Assembly (NCBI RefSeq): GCF_026151205.1
Contig: NC_087073.1
Location: 1,942,501 to 2,006,500, forward strand
DNA length: 64,000 nucleotides
Source of the DNA: Bolinopsis microptera
Taxonomy: Eukaryota > Ctenophora > Tentaculata > Lobata > Bolinopsidae
Direction of reading: 5' to 3'
Below the pieces are notes generated by a model that saw only the letters and a program-made list of their open reading frames with translations, was not told the origin of the DNA and searched no databases. This document shows, one piece after another, positions 10,440 to 21,110 of this stretch. The first letter of the stretch is position 1; every line of letters begins with the position of its first letter. Made by a program: the position numbers and the translations under genes.

Positions 10440-12060
10440 TTTATGTGAGTTACTAAAATGACCATATATCTTTTCTCATACATATAACCACTGCACTCCA
10501 ACCAAAAACATTACTTACACCATACTCCACAAATGATATATATATATATACACAAACACACTAGTACCGAGCAATCACACTGTAAAACATGCTCACGATA
10601 CACTCAAAACTGGAAATATTCAACGGCTTGTATATGAAACTTACACTTACACTCAGTGTACACCCAGTGTTAACTAGTATTACACACTGGTAAACTCTAC
10701 GTAACGCGCGAAAATAATAATTCTATGGAGTTTTCATTGTCACATTTCACGTCGACGGGATTAAACGCGCGCGCGCGTAACATCTTATCTTACTGCTATC
10801 TCAACGAATAAACACACAACGACTTTGACAATTGACCGACGACTTAACGATTGTGAGTTATGACGGACTTAACTGTATGGGTCAACTACTAAAACTGCAT
10901 TGTATACTATCTTAATCATTATACTGGACATGAGATGACGAAGTATCTTGAGCAGCACTTTATACCTCCACTTAGAACTTGATTAGTCACGAACAATAGA
11001 ATCATTATAAATCAATACAATAAAACATCTTGATCAATAAATGCCTAGCAGCACCAGACAGCAGCCGTGTACCTTTTTCGACTCCACGGAGTCCCTGATG
11101 GACTTTTGTTTACTTTTGTTAATAATTTGACCGCAACCTTTCTTTCTCGAAACACAAATCCTACTGTACTTCATTACAGTATTAAGATAATATAATATAA
11201 AGCAAATCATGTGAATATATGACTACGAAATAGATCTATAGACTTGTCCATAATATTTAATACCGTATTGATGGTTTTGAATTTTGTATATTGAATTTTA
11301 ATGTGAAGCGTTTACTCTTCCCCCTCGGCAATTAATTAGAAAGTTAGATTAATGACAATAATTGCCAAATGACGTAGTAGATATAGATGTTCAATGTTGT
11401 AGAGTGATTTCAAGAGTAGTGGTCCACAGGGGCCCGAAAAAGCCGTACAGGCACTTGGGTCCTTATCCTTGTCACTAGTCCCAATTGGATTCACTTTGCA
11501 CAAAAAATGAACGTTTACAATTTAGACGTACACATTGGCACGATATTTATTAGAAAGCAAACAGTATAAAATAATACGTGCGTGCGCGGCTTGAGCTGCG
11601 CCGCATAACAATTTATGCGTTTAGGGGCTGGAGTACGCGTGTTTACAGATTAATGAATTGTTGCATTGTAAATATTTAAAGTTGACGATATATTATGATT
11701 TAATAGTAAATTTTTCAAAGCTGGCTTTGGACTTAGGTAAAATTATAATTTATTTATTTAAAAGAAAAAACCACGGATAGTTTTTAATTTACATAGTCGT
11801 ATAACTATAATCAAGTTAATCCTGTTTTCAAGAATGCGCGGCTTTGGCGGCCAGTTATTGACTTGTACATAAAATTGAATTTTAAATAGAAATGTGAATG
11901 TATTAAAATTTAAAACTTTCAAAACGGAGGCTTATAAATATTATTATATTATGATTGTAAAATAAAGGATAAAATTTTAAATTTGTTTCACTAAAAATTT
12001 GTTTCACTTTCTCTGTGATGTAGTCTTCTAGATGGTTTTCCACGTGCTTTATATCAGGAA
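10440..12060. other. Gene-free stretch with simple and GC-rich hairpin sequence
   Basis: The LINE 3' region, a short (AT)n run near 10537 and CG-alternating runs near 10765 and 11577-11610. The latter carries a hairpin CGCATAA-CAAT-TTATGCG. No ORF of protein-like character. Confidence 0.5.
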
Positions 12061-12068
12061 CCAGGTTG

Positions 12069-12200
12069 ATTCTAATCTATTTAAAGAGTGACAACCATAC
12101 TACACATTGAATTAGGATTCCTTTAAATATCAAATTGATTTATTGTAAACTTGTTTACTCTGTAATAAATGGCATAAAATTGAATTTTTGTTTAACTGAA
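12069..12200 (+). repeat. Dispersed repeat, second copy at 39574-39690
   Basis: The text around GAGTGACAACCATNCTACAC and TCTGTAATAAATGGCATAAA is shared with 39574-39690 in the same orientation. This copy holds about 28 extra bases (about 12125-12153). Confidence 0.8.
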
Positions 12201-12389
12201 TTTTTTGTTTAACTGATTGAACTGACACTTTCTACTTGAATTGGGGCCCTCCTAGGGGGTTGTGGTGGTTGTGGGAGATCGTAGTCGTTCATTTGAGGAG
12301 GAGGAGGACGGTTAGGAGTGTTCTTTAAGGATGCTATGTTTTGGGTCAGCTCTGTCAGCTGATGTTGTATTGATGCAACACTTGATGCT

Positions 12390-12760
12390 ACACTCGACTG
12401 TCACGTGACAAAATCGCTGTGATTTCATTGGTTAACCTGATAACGCGCCGCAGATCTCTATGAACACAAATCATTCATCGCACGTGCAGTAAACTCAAAT
12501 TAAGCCCTAATTTGTTACCGAAATTTGGCAACTATCAACATCATGGCTACTACAAAACCTAACCACAAAACCAGCTCTGAGCACTATTTCTAGGTTCTGA
12601 AACGACTAAATGATGCAAATTATAAATCCTCAGAACTCCCACTCTACATTAAAAACACTTTCCAACTACAAAACCAGCTCTGAGCACTATTTCTATAGCT
12701 TTTGAAACGACTAGAGAATCGACTGTAGAGTGATTTAGCGCGACCGAGACCGACACGAGA
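12390..12760. repeat. Repeat element with internal duplication
   Basis: ACAAAACCAGCTCTGAGCAC followed by TATTTCTA occurs twice (about 12558-12605 and 12666-12715). The block is bounded by the CACTCGACTGTCACGTG motif at 12390 and its partial inverse near 12720. The stretch TGATTTCATTGGT-ACCT-TAACGCGC is shared with about 14518-14545. Probably a non-autonomous DNA element; its ends are not established. Confidence 0.45.
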
Positions 12761-13375
12761 ACATAGATTTGGTGTTTGGGTGCCCTCTGGGGATGCATTT
12801 TGGTAAAATCAACTCGACACTGTTCATGCAATGAAACTTCACCTAACCATTCTGACTGATTACTGATGATAAGGGCCCAAATAGGGCATTGGGCAACCAC
12901 TAAAACCTGGTTTTTGAAACTTTCTCATGACCATGTCGCAGAAATATCGATTCAGGGTGTTACATAAGAGGATATTAGACCACATCAAATGATTTTTGGG
13001 ATGATCTGATGACTCTTGATAGTGTTATGATGAGAAAAGGTTTTTAAAGGTTCACCGCAAATGCTCTCGACCGGATCCAATCGTTTTGAAAGGTGGCAAG
13101 GTAACTCGGACATCATTAGATTTGCCTTCTTATTTGATGCTATCATATGCAGAATAAAAATTCATTTCCTTTGTTCTTGTCATCATGACGTCATCAGATT
13201 CTGTCAATATTTCAGTAATCAGTCAGGATGGTTATCGTGTCGGTTTATCTTGTTCCATCTTTAAAAATACGTCTGCAACATGCGCTTATCCACTAGTTAG
13301 TAACGCGCGAAAACTTAATTATATTAAAGGTGACAAGCGCGCACGTGCGTGCACCTTCTCGTACACACGCCATGT

Positions 13376-13447
13376 TTGAGAAGGGGCCTTACAAAAAATA
13401 TATGTTTTAAGCATATATTTTCTTCGTGTAGTGAGGCCCCTTTTCGT
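13376..13447. repeat. Imperfect hairpin with inner AT palindrome
   Basis: GAGAAGGGGCCTTAC and GTGAGGCCCCTTTTC are inverted copies. They surround a perfect inner palindrome AAAATATATG-TTTTAAG-CATATATTTT. It resembles a small fold-back element, but no target-site duplication was found. Confidence 0.7.
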
Positions 13448-13588
13448 ACACCGTAGGCTTGTCCTCGCGCGCGCGACATTCAAGAAAACAACAAATTGTC
13501 AAGAAAACAACAAATTTTTTATTTAAATCGATTAAGTAAAATACAATTTTAAGTAAAATACAATTTTTATTTTCCACAGAAGAATCAA

Positions 13589-13695
13589 TTGACAGATGTT
13601 ACTCGTCTAAATTTCTTCGAAGTAGCGCGCGCCGCTTTCTTCTGGCAAGTGCTACGAAGTAGCGCGCGCCGGGTCAGACCATTAACAATGGTCAA
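13589..13695 (+). mobile_element. 107-bp hairpin-ended MITE (family D) with 9-bp target-site duplication
   Basis: The element runs from TTGACAGATGTTA to TAACAATGGTCAA, imperfect terminal inverted repeats. It is flanked by AAGAATCAA at 13580-13588 and 13696-13704. The empty site is present at the 101-bp repeat near 4050 (inverted), where the same flanks join with one AAGAATCAA. The right end folds as GACCATT-AAC-AATGGTC followed by AA. The interior holds CGAAGTAGCGCGCGCC twice. A second copy lies inverted at 36404-36507. Confidence 0.88.
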
Positions 13696-13872
13696 AAGAA
13701 TCAATACATATTGAATTATAAATATCCGATAATTCCATTAATAATCATTAAAAGTTGCTTTGTCATTTGTAAAATCAAAAACGAAAAGCCGTACGCTGAA
13801 CGCGCGCGGCATTTTTTCTGCAGCTGCCTAGCTTGTGGCCGATAACATCAAAGCCGCCGCGCGCGCCTAGTG

Positions 13873-14473
13873 CTGGAGTGCATTCTCATTGACAATTAAA
13901 CTTGGTCAAAGATTGTATCACGTTGCGACCCCCACGGTCGTTTCACTATGTATCGTCCTGACGATACAGGGGGAGCCGCGCACTCCGTGCGCGGCGGGTC
14001 ATACAACGTATGACAAGTCAAAGATATTTATATACAATTCCTAAATTAAATCAATTGCAATAATCATGTTAATTTGAGTATTCAACACTACTCGACATCA
14101 AATATTTGCCGGCCCATCGACAATTCAGTCGCCGAAACAAAAATCAAATGTTTGCTTTTTCGAAATCTGAAATCTGATATCTGAAATCTGAAATTTGAAA
14201 TCTATAAAATCTGAAATCTGAAATCTGAAATCTAGATCAGCAGCTGCCAGCAGTACTTGTAGTTGTATTATAATATGGCCTGTCGTGATATCATGGATCG
14301 CTTAAGTTCCACGTACGAGGATCTGGTAGTCCTCATAATTCTGCGGCCTCTTTGTATCGCCATCTTGCACAACTCCTTAAGAATCTTAAGTGCTGGGAAT
14401 GTGAAAATGTGCAGCTTTCTAGACATTTATAGAATTAACGAGGTGTCGTACGTCACCTCAATTAAGGGGATTT
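13873..14473 (+). repeat. Long dispersed repeat R1 (copies at 21111-21588 and 22478-22708)
   Basis: About 480 bp excluding the inserted MITE, nearly identical to 21111-21588 in direct orientation. It contains a (GAAATCTG)n run and a stretch TATGGCCTGTCGTGATATC. The ORF at 14263-14520 lies inside it and has no protein-like features. The two full copies flank the minus-strand LINE at 15666-20497. Confidence 0.9.
13913..14016 (+). mobile_element. 104-bp multi-hairpin MITE (family A) with 8-bp target-site duplication
   Basis: Starts TTGTATCACGTTG and ends CAACGTATGACAA. It is flanked by GTCAAAGA at 13905-13912 and 14017-14024. The matching empty site with one GTCAAAGA is at 21142-21149. It is almost entirely a string of hairpins: CGACC-CCCAC-GGTCG, TATCGTC-CT-GACGATA, CCGCGCAC-TCC-GTGCGCGG and GTCATAC-AAC-GTATGAC. 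It is too short to code, so it must be mobilised in trans. A second copy is at 35978-36372. Confidence 0.92.
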
Positions 14474-15660
14474 TACTAATTCACTCGCCAGCGCGCTATC
14501 ACGTGTTTTTAATGCCGTGATTTCATTGGTCACCTCTATAACGCGCATTGTTTGTGACAGGACAGTTTTTTCAATTTCACGAAAAGAGCGATATTTGAAT
14601 TTCGCATTGGATAAGCGTCTAAATAAACCGCGTGGCGCGTGTCTGCGATAAATCTTTTCTTGTCAAATCGATATCTTCTCTTATTCGATACAAATTTTAA
14701 CTAGTGATTTTCTGATACTCCACGAACATCTATGAGTGTTGCTTCTGTTCCCGAAAGGTTGAGTTAAGCTTTCAATCCTTTGTTAATTTTTTTTGTTCAA
14801 TTTGTAAGGTTAAAACTCTTTCAGGTCCGATTAGTTTGGTGTCCAAAAGAACTCTAATTGTTCAAGGAGTTAAATTTATTCGGTGTGGGAAAACAGGTCA
14901 GTGCTAATTGCTGATCACCTGTCATTTGATTTGTCATGTCATAAAGTCATACGCTTCTTTTCCCTTTTGCATGGTTTTAATGCCAGCTTGATTACAATTG
15001 TCATCTGTCATCTGTCATTTCAATGAAACAAGAAATTTTCAATGAAACAAGAAATTTAATTTTAGCACATTTTTACAGAATAAAAAGATGTAAAACAATT
15101 CATAAAATATAATGCCCATTTGGTGTATGACTTTTTGTCCTTGACTGCTAGTTTGGTTTTGGAAGGACAGGTAACTAACGGGGCAAGGAATGCGCGTGCC
15201 TGGAAGCTTTTGCACACACCGAAACGCTAGTTCAGTTAAGTTTATAGAGACAAGGCTCAGATTAGGACTAGAAGAAAAATTGTAAGCAGACATTAGGGGT
15301 TCTGTTTATAGTTGTTATTATAGGTTGCAGTCTTGTTGTGACAAAAAGTCTACACTAAAACATTCTTTAGTTTATATTGTGTAGTTCAAGGATATAAAAT
15401 GCAGCTTAAAGTTGGATATTGGAGAGCTGGCGAAAGATTATGGCCTTTGTATCAATGGTTATAATAAGCTATAAATATCTTAAACTATAATACAGTGCTA
15501 ATTAAAAATTTCTTTAAACTTCATTCTCAAATTAGATTTTAAAAATTCAAAAGTAAATATACAATAATTTTATTAAAACTTTCTCACACATACTTTACTC
15601 ACAGGACAAGACTTGGAAAACAGTTGCCTAGGGTAATTTTAATTGAGATGTGTGTGACCA
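14474..15660. other. Gene-free stretch and 3' flank of minus-strand LINE
   Basis: No gene seen. CAATGAAACAAGAAATTT is tandemly doubled at 15022-15058. A stretch near 14570-14600 reappears inverted at about 21049-21077. From about 15660 leftwards is the LINE 3' untranslated region. Confidence 0.5.
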
Positions 15661-15665
15661 GCCAG

Positions 15666-18600
15666 TTATAATGTTTGGGAAATAAGGTTTGCGCAGTCAA
15701 AATCTTTGACAGTCCAATCAAGCAGGGCGTGATTATGTTGATTCGTTAATAGCGCACGTTTTAGCTTACCTCGCAAGCACATTACACTAGTAGTAAAGTC
15801 AGTCATTCTGAATTTTGGGGTTAAAATGTTAAAAATTTTGGTTGATCTAGTGTTGTGATTGTCAGGTGGGTCTGCCTGACAGATTAGAAGGCAGGGTTTC
15901 CTCGAGGAACATGTGTAACCCTCATGTAAGGATATTGGAGCACGGAATTTCATTATCTTGTAGAGCTCGAGGTAACTGTGGTATGTATAGAGATTTTGTA
16001 TAGCTAGAATATTATTATGCTTAAATATCGGTTTGGTGTGCTCTTTTATGAAAAATTTTTGGTCAAGATTCTGGTGTCCTATAGGCCTAGTACGTGCACA
16101 AGTCTTAAACTTATCAAGGTACGCCAGCCTGTCACCAAATAGTACTCTGAGACAGTACTTCTGAGCAGTAAATAATGAGCTTATACGTTGTTTCGCTGCC
16201 CCACCCCATACAGATATACAGTAGGAAAGATGTGATTCGAACAGGGTATAATATAATTGTTGGTGTAGAAATTCTGGAAGGGAGCAGCGAAGTCTACATA
16301 AAGTGGATGTGGAATGATTTAGAGTTCGTTTAAGTGCTTTGATGTGATCTTCCCATGATAGGTTCTCGTCAATTATAACACCCAGAAATTTTGCGGATGA
16401 AACCTTTTTGATTGGAAAGTTGTCTATAGTTAATACAACTTCAGGGTGTGATAAAGTCTCTAACTTAGAACCTGCCATGGTGGGTTTGAAGTGTATGTAG
16501 CAGCACTTGGACATGTTTATATGTAACTTATTCGCTCTCATATAAGACTTTAATGATGACAAAAGCTCATTTCCTCGTTCATATGCCTCACGTTTTGTTT
16601 TGCCGACAACAAATATATTGGTATCATCAGCAAAGGTAACAAATGATCCTAGTTTAGAACTGTTTGTGATGTCGTTCATATAAAGAAGAAATAGGAGAGG
16701 TCCAAGAATTGAACCCTGTGGGACACCAAATTGAATAGATAGGGTATCTGATTTTTCTCCTACAACTTCGGTGTATTGTTGCCTGTTTGTCAAGTAGCTT
16801 TTTATGAGGTTATTTGCAACTCCTCTCACTCCACATCCCTCTAGTTTTATAAGAAGTGTTGAATGGTCGATAGTGTCAAAAGCTTTGCTTAGGTCAATGA
16901 ATATTCCTAAAACATGATTCTTAAGTTTAAGAGATTTCGTAATCAAATTTACAGAGTAATTGACTGCATGAGATGTAGAGTGAGATTTCCTAAATCCAAA
17001 CTGCGTCTTCGATATAACTCCCTGGGAGCTAACAAATCCGTATATTCTAGAATATATGAGCTTTTCAAAGATCTTACCGAAGACGGACAGTGTGGAGATA
17101 GGACGGTAGTTCTCAATTTCTTCTGGGTTACCTTTCTTATATACAGGTGTTATTTTACCAGTTTTCAGGACATCAGGAAATATACCTTTGGTCATAAGGA
17201 TATTGAAGTAATTCGATAATACAGGTGCGATTACATGAGATGACTTTTTTACTACACTTATGGGAATGTCACTGGCTTTACCATTTTCGAACTCGCTTAT
17301 GATTTTCAATATTTCGTTTGAGGAGCAATCTTCTAGCCTAATATTTTTTTCATTTCTTGGGTTCAGGAAGTCATAGAAAGTTTTCATGGGTAATATAGGC
17401 AGGCCATCAGATAGATTGTGCAGTGTCTCATTCAGCTTTGGTGCAATAGAGACAAACCAAGCATTGAATCCATTAGCAATTGCTCTTCTGTCAACTATTC
17501 TTTGGTTATCAATGATAAATGGGGGCTTGGTTTGCCTCTTCTTTTTGCCCCTGAGTTCGTTAATAATTTGCCAGGTTTTCTTGCTGTTTTCACAGTTGTT
17601 TAGGATTTCGTTACAGTAATGCCAACGTTTGGCAGCTTTAATGATAGCTTTGAGCATCCTACGATAATCACTAAATACTTGGTAGAGCAAGAAATTACCA
17701 CCAGGGTTCTTATTAGTAACGGTGTCAGACCACTCCTTACGCAGTTCATGCTTTCTTTCTACAGACTGGATGATACTGTCTGTAATCCATGGGTTAAGTT
17801 TGGGAGTTCTTTTTGTCACTTTTGGTACCTCCAGTTTGCAGTGTTTGTCAAGTGTCTGGTCAAAACATGCCGTGAACTCATCAAATTTTGTTGAAGGAGT
17901 GAGCTGGTTTACCGTCACCTCAAGTTCAGATACAAAGCTTTTTAATTTGGAACTTGAGTAATCATAATAGCGGACATGTTTCTGAGGCTCTGTATTGCGA
18001 GGGGTATCTACTGAAGTGAAGGTAAATATAGGGGCATGCTCACCAAGCCGTTCTTCAATAACACCCGATAAGACTATATTCTCAATTTTATTTGTTAAAA
18101 TGTTATCGATGCAGGAACTTTTACAGTTTTGACGAAAATGTGTTGCAATGGAGATAGTCGGGTAAAAGCCGTTCCTGTATAAAGTATCCTCAAAGAGCTG
18201 GGAACTGGTAGAAATATTAAGTATGTTTGAGTTAAAGTCTCCCAACAAATTTACAGTTTTCCCATTTAGCTGCTTTGCAAGTAATTCAAGGGTTTCACAA
18301 AAGCTTTCAAAGCAACCATTAGGGGGTCGGTAGATGACTCCATGAACATTTTTGCAGCCTGCGCTATCTGTGGTTTCAACAAAGAGGCTCTCAATATTTG
18401 TAGTACAGTGTGATACGTTTTCTAAGACCACAGTGTTTAAATGGTCAGATACATAGAGTGCAACACCTGTGCCTTTTTTCTTACCTGCCAATGTTTCTTG
18501 ATAGAATCCTGTGTATGCTGGAATTTGGTACAGACCCTGCTGTGCAGGATCAGTGTTGGTTTCAGCAAGACCAATCATATCAAACGAGTGCCCTATACTT

Positions 18601-19031
18601 TTGAGTTCAATTAGGAAGCTATCAAAGTTAGATGCGTTTCCATCTATATTGTAGAATAAAGTTGATAACATAGATTTTTTAGAGGAATTGAGCTGCTTGA
18701 TTGCATTTAAGAACTCGAGTTTAGAGTAGCGACGGCAACTTTCAAGTACATGGGCATATGATGCAATTAAGGCATCCTCCTGGTTTCTATTATCATAGAA
18801 TCTATCAGAATCAATAGATTCCTCATCAGATGGAAATGGGCAGTACCGTTCTTCTGCAGAACTGGCACACTCGCAGCACATCCATAGTCCATTTTTGCAT
18901 GAATATTTAGCTGATTTGAAACACTTAGTATGAATGGCATTATTACAGTTTTCACACTCTAGTAAAGGTTGTCCGATGTTAATAGATCTACTGCATGGCT
19001 CACACACATCTTTAATAATTTTCATAATCAT
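15666..19031 (-). CDS. LINE ORF2: PHD-like finger, AP endonuclease and reverse transcriptase
   Basis: 1121 aa, intact. An N-terminal PHD-like finger (CEPC...CENC...HTKC...CCEC, about residues 9-55) is followed by an endonuclease (LAETN, YRPPNG, LGDFNSNI, SCIDNILTN, EHAPIF). The reverse transcriptase carries ENYRPIS, FIDLSKAFD, GVPQGSILGP and the catalytic FADD. The C-terminus includes the CARTRP motif seen in the plus-strand LINE. The overall plan is the same but the identity is only moderate, so this is a sister subfamily. ATG at 19031 follows the ORF1 stop (TAG, ending at 19037) by 5 bases. Confidence 0.92.
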   Translation of the reverse strand: MIMKIIKDVCEPCSRSINIGQPLLECENCNNAIHTKCFKSAKYSCKNGLWMCCECASSAEERYCPFPSDEESIDSDRFYDNRNQEDALIASYAHVLESCRRYSKLEFLNAIKQLNSSKKSMLSTLFYNIDGNASNFDSFLIELKSIGHSFDMIGLAETNTDPAQQGLYQIPAYTGFYQETLAGKKKGTGVALYVSDHLNTVVLENVSHCTTNIESLFVETTDSAGCKNVHGVIYRPPNGCFESFCETLELLAKQLNGKTVNLLGDFNSNILNISTSSQLFEDTLYRNGFYPTISIATHFRQNCKSSCIDNILTNKIENIVLSGVIEERLGEHAPIFTFTSVDTPRNTEPQKHVRYYDYSSSKLKSFVSELEVTVNQLTPSTKFDEFTACFDQTLDKHCKLEVPKVTKRTPKLNPWITDSIIQSVERKHELRKEWSDTVTNKNPGGNFLLYQVFSDYRRMLKAIIKAAKRWHYCNEILNNCENSKKTWQIINELRGKKKRQTKPPFIIDNQRIVDRRAIANGFNAWFVSIAPKLNETLHNLSDGLPILPMKTFYDFLNPRNEKNIRLEDCSSNEILKIISEFENGKASDIPISVVKKSSHVIAPVLSNYFNILMTKGIFPDVLKTGKITPVYKKGNPEEIENYRPISTLSVFGKIFEKLIYSRIYGFVSSQGVISKTQFGFRKSHSTSHAVNYSVNLITKSLKLKNHVLGIFIDLSKAFDTIDHSTLLIKLEGCGVRGVANNLIKSYLTNRQQYTEVVGEKSDTLSIQFGVPQGSILGPLLFLLYMNDITNSSKLGSFVTFADDTNIFVVGKTKREAYERGNELLSSLKSYMRANKLHINMSKCCYIHFKPTMAGSKLETLSHPEVVLTIDNFPIKKVSSAKFLGVIIDENLSWEDHIKALKRTLNHSTSTLCRLRCSLPEFLHQQLYYTLFESHLSYCISVWGGAAKQRISSLFTAQKYCLRVLFGDRLAYLDKFKTCARTRPIGHQNLDQKFFIKEHTKPIFKHNNILAIQNLYTYHSYLELYKIMKFRAPISLHEGYTCSSRKPCLLICQADPPDNHNTRSTKIFNILTPKFRMTDFTTSVMCLRGKLKRALLTNQHNHALLDWTVKDFDCANLISQTL

Positions 19032-19036
19032 TTTTA

Positions 19037-20488
19037 CTAAGTGGGGTTGTTAGACCCCACTGACTGGTTGTGTTTTCCACGTCTTGTCCGTTCTTGCCTC
19101 TCTCTCACATACACCCAATGCTTCACACACCTCACAAATTTGGTAATACCATAAACTCCTAAGTGAATATCATCACCACCTCTGGTCAGGTTGGTGGCAA
19201 GGAGTCCCTTACTATCTAAAAAGTGTCCAACTCCAAGGTGCCACACACTCTGGTTAAAGTTGGCACTCAACATTTCTCCAACAAGCCGATTGAAGGTCAT
19301 GATATTCTCGTTCATTTGAGGTAGCCTGGTTGGAAGGACTGCTGCGACAAAAACTTTGATTCTAGGGGAGAGCTTTTTTATCTGTTGGATTTTCATGTGG
19401 AGAATGTCAACCAGCTGATGGATTGAATTTTCTCCTCTAAGGCTGTCTGCTCGGAGGTCATTTGTGCCACAAACAAGAACAGCGTTGCTGTATCCGATAC
19501 AGTGACAAGGGTCAATCAAACTAACTTTGCTTGCCTTAACTCTTTCACCCGGGAATGATTGACCCATCGTTCCAGCACCACTACCAAACTTTAGTGTTTT
19601 GGTGTTCGAATCTCCAAGTATGATGGTGCTTCTCCTAAATTGTTTGTCAATTGCTCTGAGGGTAATGGAATACCGGCCCATAGACGGGTTTATCGGAGTC
19701 TGTTGGGTGGGTTTAATCCCGTGTTTGAACCATGCCTGTGAGAAACGTGTCATGGTGTAGACTGAGTTCGATTCTAGGGACATTTCAGTATTTTTTGTAG
19801 GTGATTGTCCTTCATGGATGGGCATAAAACTTATTTTTCTAACTTCTCCTATGGAAATTGTTGCTATATCAGAGCCAGCAAGAATCTCTGGCTCGTCGTC
19901 ACAGTGGAAGGGTAACATACTTTCCTCTGTACCACTTGGAGGGAAGTAGTTTATAAGTACAGAGTTAGGCTTGTGCGTGAGTTTGCACTGAGAAGTGACT
20001 CTATCAATGGCCGCTGATAATACTGGTGGGATGGCTGGTGAGGACGGGGGATTTGAGTCTCCAGAATAAGTGTAGCTTTCGCCGTATTTGAGGACTGACC
20101 TTCCATTCATCTGGTTAAACTTACCAGATTCTTTCAACTCAGTGAGAAATCTGGATACCTCGTCAAGCAGTTCTTCATCCAAGATGTCTACTTGGTAGTC
20201 CTTTAATGGCACCCTTACACATTTAGGGAGAGCTACTGATGGTTTACTCTCTTGTATAACTGCTGCAGCATAGGCAGAGGTGGGATGATTCCTAGATTTC
20301 TGGAAGGAGTGGATCTCTCCACTCAGTTGCGAAAGTCTTGCTTCCAGCGATGAAATCTCCACGGTAGGCATGCTGTAAGATACAGCACTTGAGATGGCAT
20401 CAGATACAGCTTGGATGTTCTTACTGACTTGATTTTTCATTAAGTCATACGCTTCTTTCACTTTATCTATACATGTATATCCAAGCAA
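19037..20488 (-). CDS. LINE ORF1 protein: AlkB-like dioxygenase + SGNH esterase, N-terminus missing
   Basis: About 480 codons. The listed first codon is TTG; the first in-frame ATG is about 17 codons later. An amphipathic N-terminal stretch is followed by the AlkB-like domain with HCD (H195/D197 in PFHCDDEP), distal His in WFKHGI and RYSITLR. The SGNH domain has LGDSNT, CGTNDLR and DDIHL. The PHD finger found in the plus-strand homologue is absent because the 5' end is lost. The catalytic motifs are preserved despite marked divergence, which argues that both enzyme domains were under selection before insertion. Confidence 0.85.
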   Translation of the reverse strand: MLGYTCIDKVKEAYDLMKNQVSKNIQAVSDAISSAVSYSMPTVEISSLEARLSQLSGEIHSFQKSRNHPTSAYAAAVIQESKPSVALPKCVRVPLKDYQVDILDEELLDEVSRFLTELKESGKFNQMNGRSVLKYGESYTYSGDSNPPSSPAIPPVLSAAIDRVTSQCKLTHKPNSVLINYFPPSGTEESMLPFHCDDEPEILAGSDIATISIGEVRKISFMPIHEGQSPTKNTEMSLESNSVYTMTRFSQAWFKHGIKPTQQTPINPSMGRYSITLRAIDKQFRRSTIILGDSNTKTLKFGSGAGTMGQSFPGERVKASKVSLIDPCHCIGYSNAVLVCGTNDLRADSLRGENSIHQLVDILHMKIQQIKKLSPRIKVFVAAVLPTRLPQMNENIMTFNRLVGEMLSANFNQSVWHLGVGHFLDSKGLLATNLTRGGDDIHLGVYGITKFVRCVKHWVYVRERQERTRRGKHNQSVGSNNPT

Positions 20489-20671
20489 GCAAAATTAATG
20501 ATTTATAAACTTTTCTCTGTGGCACTTTTCGATGCATGGTACTGTTCATCTCGTTTGCAAGTATTATATGTGTATGTTTGTAGTGGCTTTAATGTCAGAA
20601 GAACACATATATTAACCTTGAAAGCTTGAAGCAAGCAAGATTATTCAGGAGGCTACTATTTAATTAATTGG

Positions 20672-21055
20672 CCCCTTAAATGGGGACAATTAGATTTAGA
20701 TATCATTAAGTAAACAGTACATCTAGTATTCTAGTTCCTTTTATTAAACAATTCAATAATTTCCAGTAGATAGGGACAATTAGATTAAAGATCATTAAGT
20801 AATCAGTACATCTAGTTCCTTCTATTTAATAGTTTAATGATTTCCAGTAGATGGGGACAACTAGATTTAGAGATCAGTCCATCTAGTTCCTTTTATTTAA
20901 TAGTTTAATCATTCCTACTAGATAGGGACAATTAGATTTAGAGATCATTATAAGTAATCAGTACATCTAGTTCCTTCTATTTAATAATTAAATGATTTCC
21001 AGTAGATAGGGACAATTAGATTTAAAGATCATTAAGTAATCACTACATCTAAATA
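20672..21055 (+). repeat. Minisatellite, about 85-bp unit, about 4-5 copies
   Basis: Units built around AGGGACAATTAGATTTAGAG, ATCATTAAGTAATCAGTACA, TCTAGTTCCTTNTATTTAAT and GATTTCCAGTAGAT recur in tandem between the LINE 5' end and repeat R2. Confidence 0.9.
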
Positions 21056-21110
21056 TCGCTCTTTTCGTGAAATTGATGGCGAGTGAATTAGTAGCGCGTG
21101 AATTAGTAGC

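Larger units (their letters stand above)
4868..10620 (+). mobile_element. Apparently intact two-ORF non-LTR retrotransposon (LINE), CR1/L2-like group
   Basis: A short 5' leader (about 4868-4944) is followed by ORF1 (4945-7089), ORF2 (7086-10439) and a 3' untranslated stretch whose end I could not fix. Both ORFs are open without a stop. The endonuclease-RT ORF2 without RNase H and an esterase-bearing ORF1 fit CR1/L2-like LINEs. The 5' junction is inferred from where the minus-strand LINE fragment stops; no target-site duplication was identified. Confidence 0.8.
15300..20497 (-). mobile_element. Second LINE of the PHD/AlkB/SGNH group, 5' end missing
   Basis: ORF1 (19037-20497) and ORF2 (15666-19031) on the minus strand. 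ORF1 is open from a TAA at 20497 and lacks a PHD finger and an ATG near its apparent start, so the 5' end is probably truncated. Direct R1-type repeats lie on both sides (13873-14473 and 21111-21588). The 3' limit is approximate. Confidence 0.8.

Noticed and set aside
14263-14520. 85-codon ORF in repeat R1
   Set aside because: Frame is not preserved in the R2 and R3 copies.
20436-20466. Short match AAGTCATACGCTTCTTT between 14945 and 20450 as a LINE target duplication
   Set aside because: Positions do not bracket the LINE ends consistently and the match is short; treated as chance.
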